The position numbers and the translations under genes are program-made. Positions 1-8,187 of a DNA stretch of 64,000 nucleotides are shown piece after piece. The notes beneath the pieces were generated by a model, which had not been told where the DNA came from, searched no databases, and worked only from the letters and a program-made list of their open reading frames with translations. The first letter of the stretch is position 1. Every line of letters starts with the position of its first letter. The stretch comes from Lentzea terrae (GTDB lineage Bacteria; Actinomycetota; Actinomycetes; Mycobacteriales; Pseudonocardiaceae): NCBI RefSeq assembly GCF_003265345.1, contig NZ_QFWW01000035.1, forward strand, positions 1-64,000, in the 5' to 3' direction.

Positions 1-10
1 CACTACAACA

Positions 11-63
11 CTGAACGCGGTCACACCGCACTCGATGGCCACCCACCCATCAGCCGCGTTCAG
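11..63. repeat. Inverted repeat downstream of htpX
   Basis: Perfect 10-bp arms CTGAACGCGG (11-20) and CCGCGTTCAG (54-63) are separated by 33 nt, just past the htpX stop. It could be a weak transcription-end hairpin, but there is no T-run and the loop is long. Confidence 0.35.
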
Positions 64-88
64 TCACCAACCTCATGACCAAGTACAG

Positions 89-949
89 CTAGCGGCGCGC
101 CATCTCCTCGAGCCTGCGGATGCGGTCGGCGATCGGCGGGTGGGTCGAGAACCACTTCGCGAACTGTTCCCCCGAGCGGAACGGGTTCGCGATCATCAGG
201 TGGCTCTGCGACACCACCTCCGGCTCCGGTGCGAGCGGCGCCGCCCGCGTCCCCAGCTCGATCTTGCGCAGCGCCGAGGCCAGCGCCAGCGGGTCGCCGG
301 TGAGCTCGGCACCGGACTGGTCCGCCTGGAACTCGCGCGAGCGGCTCACGGCCAGGCGCACCACGGTGGCCGCGATCGGGCCGAGCAGCGCGATCAGCAG
401 GAGCCCCAACGGTCCTGGGCCGTCGTCGTCATCGCCGCCGCCGAAGATTCCCGCCAGCAGCGCCAGGTTCGCGAGCATCGTGATCACGCCCGCGAGCGCG
501 CCGGCCACGCAGCTGATCAGGATGTCGCGGTTGTAGACGTGCGCGAGTTCGTGGCCGAGGACGGCGCGCAGCTCGCGTTCGTCCAGCAGGTCCAGCATGC
601 CGGTGGTGCAGCACACGGCGGCGTTGCGCGGGTTGCGGCCCGTCGCGAACGCGTTCGGTGCGATGGTCGGGCTCAGGTAGAGCCGCGGCATGGGCTGGCG
701 CGCCTTCTGCGACAGCTCGCGCACGATCGCGTAGAGCACGGGCTGTTCGACCTGCGACACGGGGATCGCCCGCATGGCACGCAGGGCGAGCTTGTCGGAG
801 TTGAAGTACGCGTAGGCGTTCACGCCCAAGGCCAACACCAGGCCGATGACCAGTGCCGTCCGGCCGAACAGACCGCTGATCACCACGATCAGCGCGCTCA
901 TCCCGCCGAGCAGCACGGCCGTCTTCAACCCGTTGAAGTGCTTGTGCAC
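89..949 (-). CDS. htpX: HtpX-type membrane zinc metalloprotease
   Basis: A 286-residue M48-family protease, the usual HtpX length. HtpX degrades misfolded membrane proteins. Two N-terminal hydrophobic segments (about residues 10-50) are followed by the zinc motif HELAH (about 133-137), two more membrane segments (about 145-200, split by an acidic GGGDDDDG linker), and a downstream SREFQAD motif supplying the third ligand. The start is GTG with a GGAGG about 8 nt upstream. It begins 17 nt after the NuoI-like stop, so it is probably the last gene of that transcript. In mycobacteria htpX lies near grcC1 and menaquinone genes, as in this window. Confidence 0.93.
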   Translation of the reverse strand: MHKHFNGLKTAVLLGGMSALIVVISGLFGRTALVIGLVLALGVNAYAYFNSDKLALRAMRAIPVSQVEQPVLYAIVRELSQKARQPMPRLYLSPTIAPNAFATGRNPRNAAVCCTTGMLDLLDERELRAVLGHELAHVYNRDILISCVAGALAGVITMLANLALLAGIFGGGDDDDGPGPLGLLLIALLGPIAATVVRLAVSRSREFQADQSGAELTGDPLALASALRKIELGTRAAPLAPEPEVVSQSHLMIANPFRSGEQFAKWFSTHPPIADRIRRLEEMARR

Positions 950-966
950 GGTTCCGCCTCCGGGTT

Positions 967-1419
967 TTACGTCCTACCTCTCAACGAACCAGGCCTCCTG
1001 CCAGTTCCGGTCGCCGTTTCCGGCGCGGCTTCCGCGGCCGGGTCGAGCGGTGGTGGCGGCGGAACCTTCTCGACCCACGTGGCCAGCACGTCGCGTTCGT
1101 GGACCAGTTCCGCCACGGCGCCGTCGCCGTCGATCGAGCCCGTGCCCGGATAGCCGAAGTCCGGCGCCCAGTGCAGGGCGTCGAACGGGCAGACCTCGAC
1201 GCAGATGCCGCAGTACAGACATTGGCCGTAGTCGATCGCGAACCGGTCGAGCACGTTGCGGCTGCGCGGCCTCGCGCTTCCGGGCTGCTGCTCGACCTCG
1301 GTGTGCGACGTGATGTGGATGCACCAGTCGGGGCACTCGCGCGCGCAGATCATGCAGACCGTGCAGTTGGCCTCCAACAGCGCGATGACGCCTCTTGTGC
1401 GCGGCGGAAGGTTCGTCAC
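967..1419 (-). CDS. NuoI-like 2x[4Fe-4S] ferredoxin subunit (orphan set)
   Basis: 150 residues with two cluster-binding motifs, CTVCMICARECPDWC (about 20-34) and CLYCGICVEVCPFDA (about 67-81), as in NuoI and other complex-I-like ferredoxin subunits. It lacks the N-terminal extension of the main NuoI at 36703-37218, and its tail (about 110-150) is proline/alanine-rich and probably disordered. The GTG start overlaps the stop of the NuoC-like gene by 4 nt, so the two are translationally coupled. It would pass electrons within a complex-I-like module. Its partner proteins are uncertain because no D, H or L-type subunit lies next to it. Confidence 0.8.
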   Translation of the reverse strand: MTNLPPRTRGVIALLEANCTVCMICARECPDWCIHITSHTEVEQQPGSARPRSRNVLDRFAIDYGQCLYCGICVEVCPFDALHWAPDFGYPGTGSIDGDGAVAELVHERDVLATWVEKVPPPPPLDPAAEAAPETATGTGRRPGSLRGRT

Positions 1420-1943
1420 GACGGCTCCTCTTCACGGCGCGGGCCCCACGACGGGTCCGGCACGCCAGGTGGTGCGGTGCGGCGGCGGCTCGGGGCGCTG
1501 GTGTTGTCCTCGCCCGGTTCGAGGCGGCCCGGCCACGGGCGCACGACGCGGGAGGCCAGCACGAAGTCCTTGCGCAGCGGGTGGCCCTGGAAGCTCTCGG
1601 GCAGCAGCAGGTGTTCGGGCTCGCCGTCCTGCACGGTGATCCCGAACATCTCGGCGGCCTCGCGCTCGTGCCACCGCGCGCCCTGCCAAAGGTGCGCGAC
1701 GCTGGGCAGCCGGCCGGCCTCGTCGACCTCGGTCCGCAGCATCACGCCTTCGCGCGTCTGCGGGTTGATGACGTGCAGGAACACCGCGTGCCGCTGGCCG
1801 GACGCGCCCGGCCGGCCCGCGTCCTCGACGCCGAGCCAGTCGAACATCACGTAACCGCTGCTGTGGTGCTTGGTCGCGGTTTCCAGCCAGTCGGCGAGAT
1901 CGACGTGGTGGATGGTCTGACCGAACGCGGTCTTTGGGGTCAT
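1416..1943 (-). CDS. NuoC-like 30-kDa subunit (orphan set)
   Basis: 175 residues of the complex I 30-kDa subunit family. The signatures are HEREAAEMFGI (compare WDMFGI in the main NuoC) and GHPLRKDF near the C-terminal third. After residue 140 there is a low-complexity charged tail. The ATG start overlaps the NuoB-like stop by 4 nt, and the stop overlaps the NuoI-like start, giving a tight B-C-I order. The protein is shorter than the 247-residue NuoC at 44363-45106, which carries an extra N-terminal region. The electron acceptor of this set cannot be deduced. Confidence 0.8.
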   Translation of the reverse strand: MTPKTAFGQTIHHVDLADWLETATKHHSSGYVMFDWLGVEDAGRPGASGQRHAVFLHVINPQTREGVMLRTEVDEAGRLPSVAHLWQGARWHEREAAEMFGITVQDGEPEHLLLPESFQGHPLRKDFVLASRVVRPWPGRLEPGEDNTSAPSRRRTAPPGVPDPSWGPRREEEPS

Positions 1944-2482
1944 GTGTTCACCAGCCCGTGGAGGGCCTTGAGGCCTTCGAGCAGCGCTTCCGGGCGCGGC
2001 GGGCAGCCGGGAACGGCGACGTGGACCGGCAGCGCCTGGTCGATGCCCTTGGTGACGCTGTAGGAGTCCCAGTACGGGCCGCCGGTGTTGCTGCAGGCGC
2101 CCACGGAGATCACGTAGCGCGGTTCGGGCATGGCCTCGTAACTGCGGATGACAGCGGGCAACATGACGTCCGTGACGGTGCCGGAGACGACGAGAACGTG
2201 CGCCTCGCCCGCGCCGTCGACCGGCGTGACGCCGAGGTCGGGAAGGCGGTCGAGAGCTGCCATCACTTCGACTCCGCAGCAGGCGAGCCCGAGTTCGAGG
2301 ACGGTGACCCGGTAGGTGGTGCCCCAGTTCAAGACAACACTGTCCGGGCGTTCGGAAACGGTCACAACCAGCGAGGGTAATACTTGGGGGCCCACCAGCT
2401 TGCGCCTGGCGGACCCCCACCCCCCAATGATTCCCCCCGGAATCGGCTCCCACGCGTGGTCGCCGCAGATAGCTTTGTACAC
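1940..2482 (-). CDS. NuoB-like [4Fe-4S] N2-cluster subunit (orphan set)
   Basis: About 180 residues. All four cluster cysteines of the NuoB/20-kDa family are present in GLACCGVEVM, GACSNTGG and VPGCPPRPE. It differs from the main NuoB (45103-45654) at many other sites, so it is a paralogue rather than a recent copy. The start is uncertain: the longest frame begins with GTG at 2482, while family members usually begin close to the LVGPQVLP segment, for which an in-frame GTG at 2395 is the alternative. It is first in a B-C-I-htpX order and divergent from the LysR regulator. Confidence 0.8.
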   Translation of the reverse strand: MYKAICGDHAWEPIPGGIIGGWGSARRKLVGPQVLPSLVVTVSERPDSVVLNWGTTYRVTVLELGLACCGVEVMAALDRLPDLGVTPVDGAGEAHVLVVSGTVTDVMLPAVIRSYEAMPEPRYVISVGACSNTGGPYWDSYSVTKGIDQALPVHVAVPGCPPRPEALLEGLKALHGLVNT

Positions 2483-2590
2483 CGCGCCATAAGTGTCCAG
2501 AGATTTGCGAACAGGATCTGCAGATCATTTCTCTGCGAAATGCGGTCAAGTTCAGTTCAACTGATCGGTAGAACATCAGAGAGGGTTCCG
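2483..2590. promoter_or_regulatory. Divergent promoter region with LysR-box-like palindromes
   Basis: This 108-nt gap separates the NuoB-like gene and the LysR gene. It holds GATCTGCAGATC (2515-2526, perfect palindrome), ATTTCTCTGCGAAAT (2527-2541, contains T-N11-A with 5-bp arms) and TCAGTTCAACTGA (2552-2564). T-N11-A in a divergent region beside a lysR-type gene is the classical arrangement for autoregulation and control of the divergent operon. No promoter hexamers are assigned with confidence. Confidence 0.45.
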
Positions 2591-3622
2591 ATGTCCGGCT
2601 CGTCCCAGTTGGTGCTCCCCACGAGCACCTCCCTGCACCGCTTGCTGAACATGCCCGGCGCTCTCCTGGATACCACGCTGGACCAGCTCAGGACCCTGTT
2701 GACCGTTCACGAGACCCGTTCGGCGCTGCGGGCAGCACGGGCGTTGGGGCGCGAACAGTCGAGCGTGCAGAAGCAGCTGGACACGTTGAACAGGAACTTC
2801 CAGCAACTGTGCGGCGAACCGCTGGTGGTGAAGCAGGGACGCGGAAAAGACGTGCTGTTCACGCCGACTGGTGAGTCGCTCGTCGAATTGGCGCGGGACA
2901 CGCTCGCGGAGTGGCTCGACGGAATTCACGAGTGCCGCCGCAAGCTCGGCACGACCGTCACCGTCGGCACGACGCGATACATGCTGGACACGCTCGCGAA
3001 GGCGTGGCACCACGTCGCCGACGAGTTCCGCGAGCGCGACGTGGACCTCAAGGTCGTGCACATCCGCACCAAGGACATCTGGGCGAAGCTCGAGACGCGC
3101 GAGGTCGACGTGGTGTGCGGCAGCGTCGTGACACGGGCCGGCGCCGGCTGGGAGCGCCCCGAGTTCGACGTGATCGAGTGGCGGCGCGGCGGGCTCGCGT
3201 TGCTCACGAACCTGCCGACGACGGTTGTCGGCGACCGCGTGCGGGTACCACAGCTGCGGTCGGTCCCGTTGGTCGTGCCGGGGGCGGGGCTGATCGCCGA
3301 GTTCCTGCGGGGCTGGTTCGGGCCGGACTACCGCCAGGGGCTCGACATCGCGGCCGAGATCGACGAGATCCAGTACGGCATCTCGCTGCTGCGCTCGAAC
3401 CTCGTCCAGGGGGCCATGATCGTGACGTCTGGCTTGGGCGTGGTGGCGTCGAACAACGAACTCCGGGAGGGAGGCGGACTCCGCGTCGTGGAGCTCTCAG
3501 ATGACTCGCTGGAGCGACTTGTGGGCGTTTTCGCCCGAACGGACGAGCTGTCGAAGCATCCGGCGGATCATCCGCTGAACCTGCTGTGGTCGGCCTTCAA
3601 AGCAGAAGCGCCCCGGCCGTAG
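2591..3622 (+). CDS. LysR-family transcriptional regulator
   Basis: 343 residues. The N-terminal winged helix-turn-helix (about 20-85) includes the stretch RAARALGREQSSVQKQLDTL typical of LysR recognition helices, followed by a periplasmic-binding-like effector domain (about 115-330) opening with VTVGTTRYML. The ATG start follows GAGAGGGTTCCG. It is slightly longer than usual (about 300) because about 15-20 residues precede the HTH. Its position opposite the NuoB/C/I-htpX genes makes that operon its most likely target; the ligand is unknown. Confidence 0.85.
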   Translation: MSGSSQLVLPTSTSLHRLLNMPGALLDTTLDQLRTLLTVHETRSALRAARALGREQSSVQKQLDTLNRNFQQLCGEPLVVKQGRGKDVLFTPTGESLVELARDTLAEWLDGIHECRRKLGTTVTVGTTRYMLDTLAKAWHHVADEFRERDVDLKVVHIRTKDIWAKLETREVDVVCGSVVTRAGAGWERPEFDVIEWRRGGLALLTNLPTTVVGDRVRVPQLRSVPLVVPGAGLIAEFLRGWFGPDYRQGLDIAAEIDEIQYGISLLRSNLVQGAMIVTSGLGVVASNNELREGGGLRVVELSDDSLERLVGVFARTDELSKHPADHPLNLLWSAFKAEAPRP

Positions 3623-3632
3623 CCGAGGCGCT
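3607..3632. terminator. Bidirectional hairpin terminator candidate
   Basis: AGCGCCCCGGC and GCCGAGGCGCT form an 11-bp stem with one mismatch and a 4-nt loop. It overlaps the LysR stop codon and lies between convergent genes. No T-run follows. Confidence 0.45.
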
Positions 3633-3641
3633 CGCTGTTCC

Positions 3642-3791
3642 TTACTTCTTCGCGGGTGTCATGGCGTCGTGCTCAGGCCTCCGCTGTTCGACTTTGGGAC
3701 GTTGCTGGGCTTTGGCCATCTTGGCCAGCCAGTTCGTCGCCTCCGAGCGGATCTTCGCCAGCTCGTCGTCGCGTGCCTGTTGCTCGTTCAT
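3642..3791 (-). CDS. Small charged protein of unknown function
   Basis: 49 residues, very rich in Glu, Lys, Gln and Ala, predicted helical, ending TPAKK; no recognised family. The ATG at 3791 is chosen because GGGAG lies 6-7 nt upstream; an in-frame GTG at 3914 would add 41 unlikely residues. It is convergent with the LysR gene. Confidence 0.4.
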   Translation of the reverse strand: MNEQQARDDELAKIRSEATNWLAKMAKAQQRPKVEQRRPEHDAMTPAKK

Positions 3792-3938
3792 CGGCCACTC
3801 CCTGCGTTCGGGGATCGCTTCGATGGGAGCACTACCGGGCGTGTACCCGCTAGGGCCGCCATGCTTGTGGGTGAACCTGATTGACAGCATCGCTCGCCGA
3901 TAGGTTTCACGCACCCCGACACGGCGCGATTGGCGTCT

Positions 3939-4733
3939 TTAGTACCCCCGGTACCCGCCACCCAGGCCCATGCTGACCAGACCGGGGTGGTTGTGGAAGC
4001 CGCCGTAGCGCGCGTACGTGTAGCGCACGCCCGCGATGATGTTGTCGACCGGCGCGAGGATGTTGTCGTAGCCGGCCAGCTTGTAAGCGCGGAACGTCGG
4101 GTCGATGCACTGCATGAGGCCCTTGGACGGCGTACCGCGCAGCGCGTTGGAGTCCCAGTTGTTGACGGCGTTGGGGTTGCCGTTCGACTCCTTGATGATG
4201 ATCGTGTAGATCTCGTCGATGCTGCTGTTGTCGATGTTCGTGCCGTTGGCCTGCAGGACCTTGATGGCTTCCTTGATCCAGCCCTCGATCTCGCGCTGCT
4301 TGGCCGGCTTGCGCATCTCGATCTGACGCTCGGCCTCGGCCTTCGCCGCAGCCTCGCGCTGAGCGTGCGCGTCCGCGGCGACCTTGCTGGCCTGCTCGAA
4401 CGCCTGCTGCGCGTACATCTGCTGGAACTGCAGCAGCCGGCCGACCTGGTTGCCGGGGTTGACGTCGTGCACCGTCTGGATCGTCTTGGCCTGCTGGTCG
4501 GGGAGAGCGCCCAGCTCGGCCGCACCCGCGGCGAGTTCCGTCGAGGAGCCGCTGGTCGCGGCGTTGGCGATGGCTGCGGTGCCGGCAGCGACACCAGCTG
4601 CGACGACGATGGCGCTCACCCGGTGAGCGAGCGGGACCTTGTCGTCTTCGGCGCGATGCGCGCCGGCCTTCAGTTCTGCGTTGGGCACGACCGTGTACAC
4701 GGTTCGGCCGGCGGCCTTGCTGTGCCGGGCCAA
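3939..4733 (-). CDS. SLT-domain lytic transglycosylase-like cell-wall protein
   Basis: 264 residues. A hydrophobic segment (about 39-60, likely signal or anchor) is followed by a coiled-coil-like Ala/Gln/Glu-rich region (about 100-150) and a C-terminal SLT/lysozyme-like domain. The putative catalytic glutamate is Glu182 in IIIKESNGNP, followed by GLMQC and a C-terminal RYTYARYGG segment, as in actinobacterial peptidoglycan transglycosylases related to resuscitation factors. The start is TTG at 4733: GGAGG sits at 4741-4745, and ARHSK-type N-termini are usual in this family. It would cleave peptidoglycan outside the membrane. Confidence 0.85.
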   Translation of the reverse strand: MARHSKAAGRTVYTVVPNAELKAGAHRAEDDKVPLAHRVSAIVVAAGVAAGTAAIANAATSGSSTELAAGAAELGALPDQQAKTIQTVHDVNPGNQVGRLLQFQQMYAQQAFEQASKVAADAHAQREAAAKAEAERQIEMRKPAKQREIEGWIKEAIKVLQANGTNIDNSSIDEIYTIIIKESNGNPNAVNNWDSNALRGTPSKGLMQCIDPTFRAYKLAGYDNILAPVDNIIAGVRYTYARYGGFHNHPGLVSMGLGGGYRGY

Positions 4734-5216
4734 GGGGGAGCCTCCTGCGTCGGGGAGCTTGGCCACCAGACTTGCTCGGCGGGGGATTCCGGGCCGGACT
4801 TTGGACCCTATGTACTGCGGTTCCTGTGTCCTGCCGGTGACCAAACCGTTATCGGCGGGCGAGAACGTAACCTCGCGTCACGAGCGCAGGCAAGCTTGAG
4901 CGCCCGTTGGGTGACTCTCGTCACGTTTCCGATGAGTTGGACTATCCGTTGCTGACAGACAGTCAGCGAGCCGATTGCATCCTGCTTAAGTTCATCGTTG
5001 CCTCCTGACGAACTGGCGGAGCTGTCTGTTAGTTCGGTGTGAGCCCGGCTCTCGTTATGGGTTACCTCCACGACCACGCGATCGAGTGATGCCGTCACGC
5101 TTCGTAGTTGCATTGAGTTGTGTTGCGCTGACCTGCAGGTTCTTGATCGCTGGACAGCGTTTTCTGCGTCTCGAAGAGGGGTACGGAGCCGACGCCCTCG
5201 TGGTTCACTCGATGTT
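4734..5216. promoter_or_regulatory. Long leader/promoter region between divergent genes
   Basis: About 480 nt without a convincing gene, upstream of the transglycosylase and of the membrane-protein gene. It contains GCTGACAGACAGTCAGC (4951-4967, 6-bp arms). Long structured leaders before actinobacterial cell-wall hydrolase genes are often c-di-AMP riboswitches, but I could not find that motif here. The transglycosylase ribosome-binding site GGAGG is at 4741-4745. Confidence 0.35.
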
Positions 5217-5645
5217 GTGGGTGATCAATCGGCGCGGTTCCGGGCTGCGCGGGAGGCCGTGCTTCAGGCGCGCCTTGAAGCCGCGCGCCCGTGGTGGCAA
5301 CGCCGGCTCTTCTCGCTGCCCTCGCGCGCTTGGCACTCGTTCCGGCAGTGGGTCCGCGACGCCGACGCTCAGGAGGACGTAGCCGGGGCGTTCATCGAGT
5401 TCGCCGCGCTCGCGTTCGTGCTCGCCGTCGGGCTGCTCGTCGCTTGGGCGTGGCAGGAGGCGCCCGTGCCTACTGCGGTGCTGGTGGCGGGGGCTTTGGC
5501 GTTCCTCGGGTACGGCGGCGTGGAGTTCTTCCGCGAGCGCAGGCGGGGGCGGCTGACGGTGATCGCCGTGGGCGCCTTCGGCTTTGTTGCTCTGTGGGTG
5601 GTGCTGCCGTTGGTCGGCGCCCTGCCCTACTTCTTGTTGTACTGA
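5217..5645 (+). CDS. Small integral membrane protein of unknown function
   Basis: About 142 residues from the GTG at 5217; the true start is uncertain. A basic, Arg-rich N-terminal half (WWQRRLF, WHSFRQWVRD) precedes three hydrophobic segments (about 55-77, 82-98 and 113-140), the last ending in PYFLLY. The pair of central helices is linked by FFRERRRGR. No family recognised. Its 3' end overlaps the convergent gene at 5627 by 19 nt. Confidence 0.55.
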   Translation: MGDQSARFRAAREAVLQARLEAARPWWQRRLFSLPSRAWHSFRQWVRDADAQEDVAGAFIEFAALAFVLAVGLLVAWAWQEAPVPTAVLVAGALAFLGYGGVEFFRERRRGRLTVIAVGAFGFVALWVVLPLVGALPYFLLY

Positions 5646-6013
5646 CGCCGCTGTTCCAGCGCCTTGACCGCCCAGTCCGGGCTGTCGAAGGGGCTCTCGT
5701 TGAAGGCGATGGCCGCATCCGGCTGGTGCCAGTGCACCAGGTTCACGACGGTCTGGAAGAGCTCGAGCAGTCCAGTCCCCTTGCGGATGCCGCCGCCGAT
5801 CAGGACGGCGTCGTACTGCGTCTGCCGGAGCTTGTCGACGATCTTGGCCTCCGCCGCGCCGCCCAGCTCGGCGAAGTCGATCAGGAGGAGGTCCTCGGTG
5901 AGGCCGAGCTCGGCGAACAGCCTGCTGCCGTGCTCGATGCCTGCGGCGACGGGGGCTGGGTCGAAGCCGGGAATGGTGTGGGGGTCGAAGCCGATCGTGA
6001 GAATGTTGGGCAC
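5627..6013 (-). CDS. Conserved small soluble protein, unknown function
   Basis: 128 residues starting MPNILTIGFDPHTIPG. It has a Rossmann-like alternation of strands and helices (ILTIGFD, DLLLIDFAEL, YDAVLIGGGIRKG), but no nucleotide-binding or catalytic motif that I can name. It ends with a basic QRRQYNKK tail. The gene stands alone, with an ATG start and an upstream AT-poor gap shared with the divergent acetyltransferase. Similar short actinobacterial proteins are usually annotated as hypothetical. Confidence 0.6.
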   Translation of the reverse strand: MPNILTIGFDPHTIPGFDPAPVAAGIEHGSRLFAELGLTEDLLLIDFAELGGAAEAKIVDKLRQTQYDAVLIGGGIRKGTGLLELFQTVVNLVHWHQPDAAIAFNESPFDSPDWAVKALEQRRQYNKK

Positions 6014-6096
6014 TCACCCGAGGCTATTCGTTCCGGACCATGCGGCGCCGACAAACCCGGGAGACAGCCCGTACGCACATGAATACGGTCGGCGGC

Positions 6097-7038
6097 ATGC
6101 GTTCCCTCACGTGGCGGCCGCTCACCAGCGCGGACGCCCAGACGTCGGCCGACCTGCTCAACGCCATCGAAGCCGCGGACCAGATCGGCGAGTACTACAC
6201 AGCGGAGGACACGCTCACGGAGCTGATCGACCCCTACGCGGACTTGGAGCGCGCGAGTCTCGCGGTCTTCGACGGTGACGTGATGGTCGGCTACATGAAG
6301 GTGCGCCACAAGCCGTCAGCCGAAGAGGTCCACCGGGTCACGCTGGACGGCGGAGTGCATCCGTCATACCGGCGGCGTGGAGTCGGTACTGCACTGGTGG
6401 AGGCCGGGATCTCGGCGGCGAAGGTCGTGCACGCGTTGCACCACCCGACGTTGAGGCTCGCGGTCGACGTCCACAAAGCCGAGAAGATCGCCGGAGTGCC
6501 CGAACTGATGCGGTCCCGGGGTTTCGTGCCCGCCCGCTACTACCAGCGCATGGAGCACCCGCTCGACCCGTTGGGCGAGGTCCAGGCGGGGCTGCCCATC
6601 GAGGCGTGGTCGGAGCAGAACGACGAGGACTTCCGCTTCGTCCGGAACGAGGCCTACGCGGACCACTGGGGCACGGTGCCGATGCCCGCGGACCTCTGGC
6701 AGAACAAGATCACCAACCAGACGTTCCGGCCAGAGGTCAGCTTTCTGCTGCGCGACGCTGATGGTGAGCCGGCGGGGCTGTTGGTGACCATGCACTGGGA
6801 GGCCGACACGGAGGCCACCGGGATCCGTGACGCGCACTTCATGGTCGTCGGGACGCGCCCGGAGTACCGCAGGCGCGGCGTTGCCAGTGCGCTGATCTCT
6901 CGTGCGCTTCGGGCCGCTGCCGAGCAGGGCTACGACCAAGCCAGCCTGCAGGTGGACTCGGAGAACGCGGCCGAGGTCTTCGAGAAGGCCGGGTTCGTGC
7001 CGAAGATGCGGTACGTGCGCTGGGCACTGGAGGCGTGA
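6097..7038 (+). CDS. Tandem-GNAT N-acetyltransferase
   Basis: 313 residues made of two GNAT folds. The first (about 1-150) carries the acetyl-CoA loop YRRRGVGTAL; the second (about 160-313) carries YRRRGVASAL and the strand SLQVDSEN-AAEVFEKAGF. The acyl acceptor is unknown. The architecture resembles mycothiol synthase in having two GNAT domains, but nothing else points to that role. The ATG at 6097 begins the first strand; another ATG at 6079 would add six residues. Confidence 0.8.
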   Translation: MRSLTWRPLTSADAQTSADLLNAIEAADQIGEYYTAEDTLTELIDPYADLERASLAVFDGDVMVGYMKVRHKPSAEEVHRVTLDGGVHPSYRRRGVGTALVEAGISAAKVVHALHHPTLRLAVDVHKAEKIAGVPELMRSRGFVPARYYQRMEHPLDPLGEVQAGLPIEAWSEQNDEDFRFVRNEAYADHWGTVPMPADLWQNKITNQTFRPEVSFLLRDADGEPAGLLVTMHWEADTEATGIRDAHFMVVGTRPEYRRRGVASALISRALRAAAEQGYDQASLQVDSENAAEVFEKAGFVPKMRYVRWALEA

Positions 7039-7049
7039 CGGTGGCCAAC

Positions 7050-8030
7050 TCAGACGCCTGCCCCCGCGATCGTCACGTCGGGCAACGGATTGGTCCCAGG
7101 AGCCTTGCCGAGATGACCGAGCCGCTGCCACGCGCCGGTCTCGTACCGGATCGTGTGGAGCAGGTCCGACGTCTTGGTGATGATCGCGATGTGCAACCTC
7201 TCGCCGGAAGCGGTCGCCGAGAACTTGGCGACGTCACCGGGGTAGCCGACCTCGTCGTAGACGTTCCGGAACCCGCTGCCCGTGTTGTCCGGTCCGCGAG
7301 TCTCGTGAAACAGCAGGCCACCGCTCGTCAACGCGATCACGTGCAGCTGAGTGCCGACCTGCGCGATCTGGACGTTCGTCAGCACGGTGCCGGCCGGCGG
7401 CTCGAAGCTGATCGGACCGGGTGACGTCCACGTTCCGTCGACCCGTCGAACGTACGGGTGCATGGTCTTTCCGTCCTCGTCCAGCACCATGAGCCGGCAC
7501 TCGGCGCCGGCCCCTGTCAGCGATGCTCCGGTCGAGCGCGGCGGGATTGGAACCGAGGTGAGCGACGTCCAGTCGCCGCCGGCACGCCGAATCCTGTGAT
7601 CCATCTCGGCGATCGAGACATTCCGCTGCACCATGTGCAGTTCGCCGGCGACGGCGGCGAGCGCGGTGTCCCGGGCGCTCAGGCTCGAATGGATCTCGAG
7701 CGACCAGGTGCCGTCCGCGTGGCGGGTCCGGATGTACGTCTTCATGGCGAGCGGGCTGTGAAAGCTCTGGTAGGCCAGTACTTCCTCGCCGTTCACCACC
7801 GCGGAGGCCATGTTCCTCTTGGTGAACTGGGTGCTCGACCGGTCGAGCACCGCGAAGCCGTCCCAGCTGCCGTCAGCTCGACGGATGTTGTGCCAGACCT
7901 CTTCGGCCGACATCGTCGCGATGTGGATGTCGGCGGGCACCTGGGCGAGCGCTGTCCGCCCCACTGCCGCCATCGATGAAGCCGCTACTCCCAGTACGAG
8001 CGGTAGTTGCAGAACAGTCCGTCTACGCAT
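7050..8030 (-). CDS. Secreted propeller-like repeat protein
   Basis: 326 residues. The N-terminus MRRRTVLQLPLVLG has a twin-arginine-like signal with a cleavage region near TALA. The rest is about six or seven repeats of 40-50 residues, each with a core like HNIRRADGSWDGF, RTRHADGTWS, HRIRRAGGDWTS, YVRRVDGTWTS or HTIRYETGAWQR, alternating with strands such as AAVAGELHMV. This periodicity suggests a beta-propeller of the lectin/tectonin type. No catalytic residues are apparent. The start at 8030 is chosen because it begins at the signal peptide. Confidence 0.65.
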   Translation of the reverse strand: MRRRTVLQLPLVLGVAASSMAAVGRTALAQVPADIHIATMSAEEVWHNIRRADGSWDGFAVLDRSSTQFTKRNMASAVVNGEEVLAYQSFHSPLAMKTYIRTRHADGTWSLEIHSSLSARDTALAAVAGELHMVQRNVSIAEMDHRIRRAGGDWTSLTSVPIPPRSTGASLTGAGAECRLMVLDEDGKTMHPYVRRVDGTWTSPGPISFEPPAGTVLTNVQIAQVGTQLHVIALTSGGLLFHETRGPDNTGSGFRNVYDEVGYPGDVAKFSATASGERLHIAIITKTSDLLHTIRYETGAWQRLGHLGKAPGTNPLPDVTIAGAGV

Positions 8031-8135
8031 GTCGGCATCCCCCTGGTCGGGGCCGCTCTCCCCAAGCGGCCGCACTCGACACGCTATTGCGGCTACCGAG
8101 CTTGCCTTCACGTTTTGGTGATCTCGTGCACGACG

Positions 8136-8165
8136 AAGGCCCCCGGCGTCGTCCACGGGGGCCTT
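8136..8165. terminator. Hairpin terminator after the methyltransferase gene
   Basis: Perfect 9-bp arms AAGGCCCCC (8136-8144) and GGGGGCCTT (8157-8165), 22 nt beyond the methyltransferase stop. Confidence 0.65.
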
Positions 8166-8187
8166 GGGCGAGCTGCACCTCGCCAAG

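Noticed and set aside
4734..5085. c-di-AMP (ydaO/yuaA) riboswitch before the transglycosylase gene
   Set aside because: The conserved sequence blocks of that riboswitch could not be found on the minus strand.
4808..5113. 101-codon minus-strand frame in the leader region
   Set aside because: No ribosome-binding site and no recognisable domain; it overlaps the true start region of the transglycosylase.
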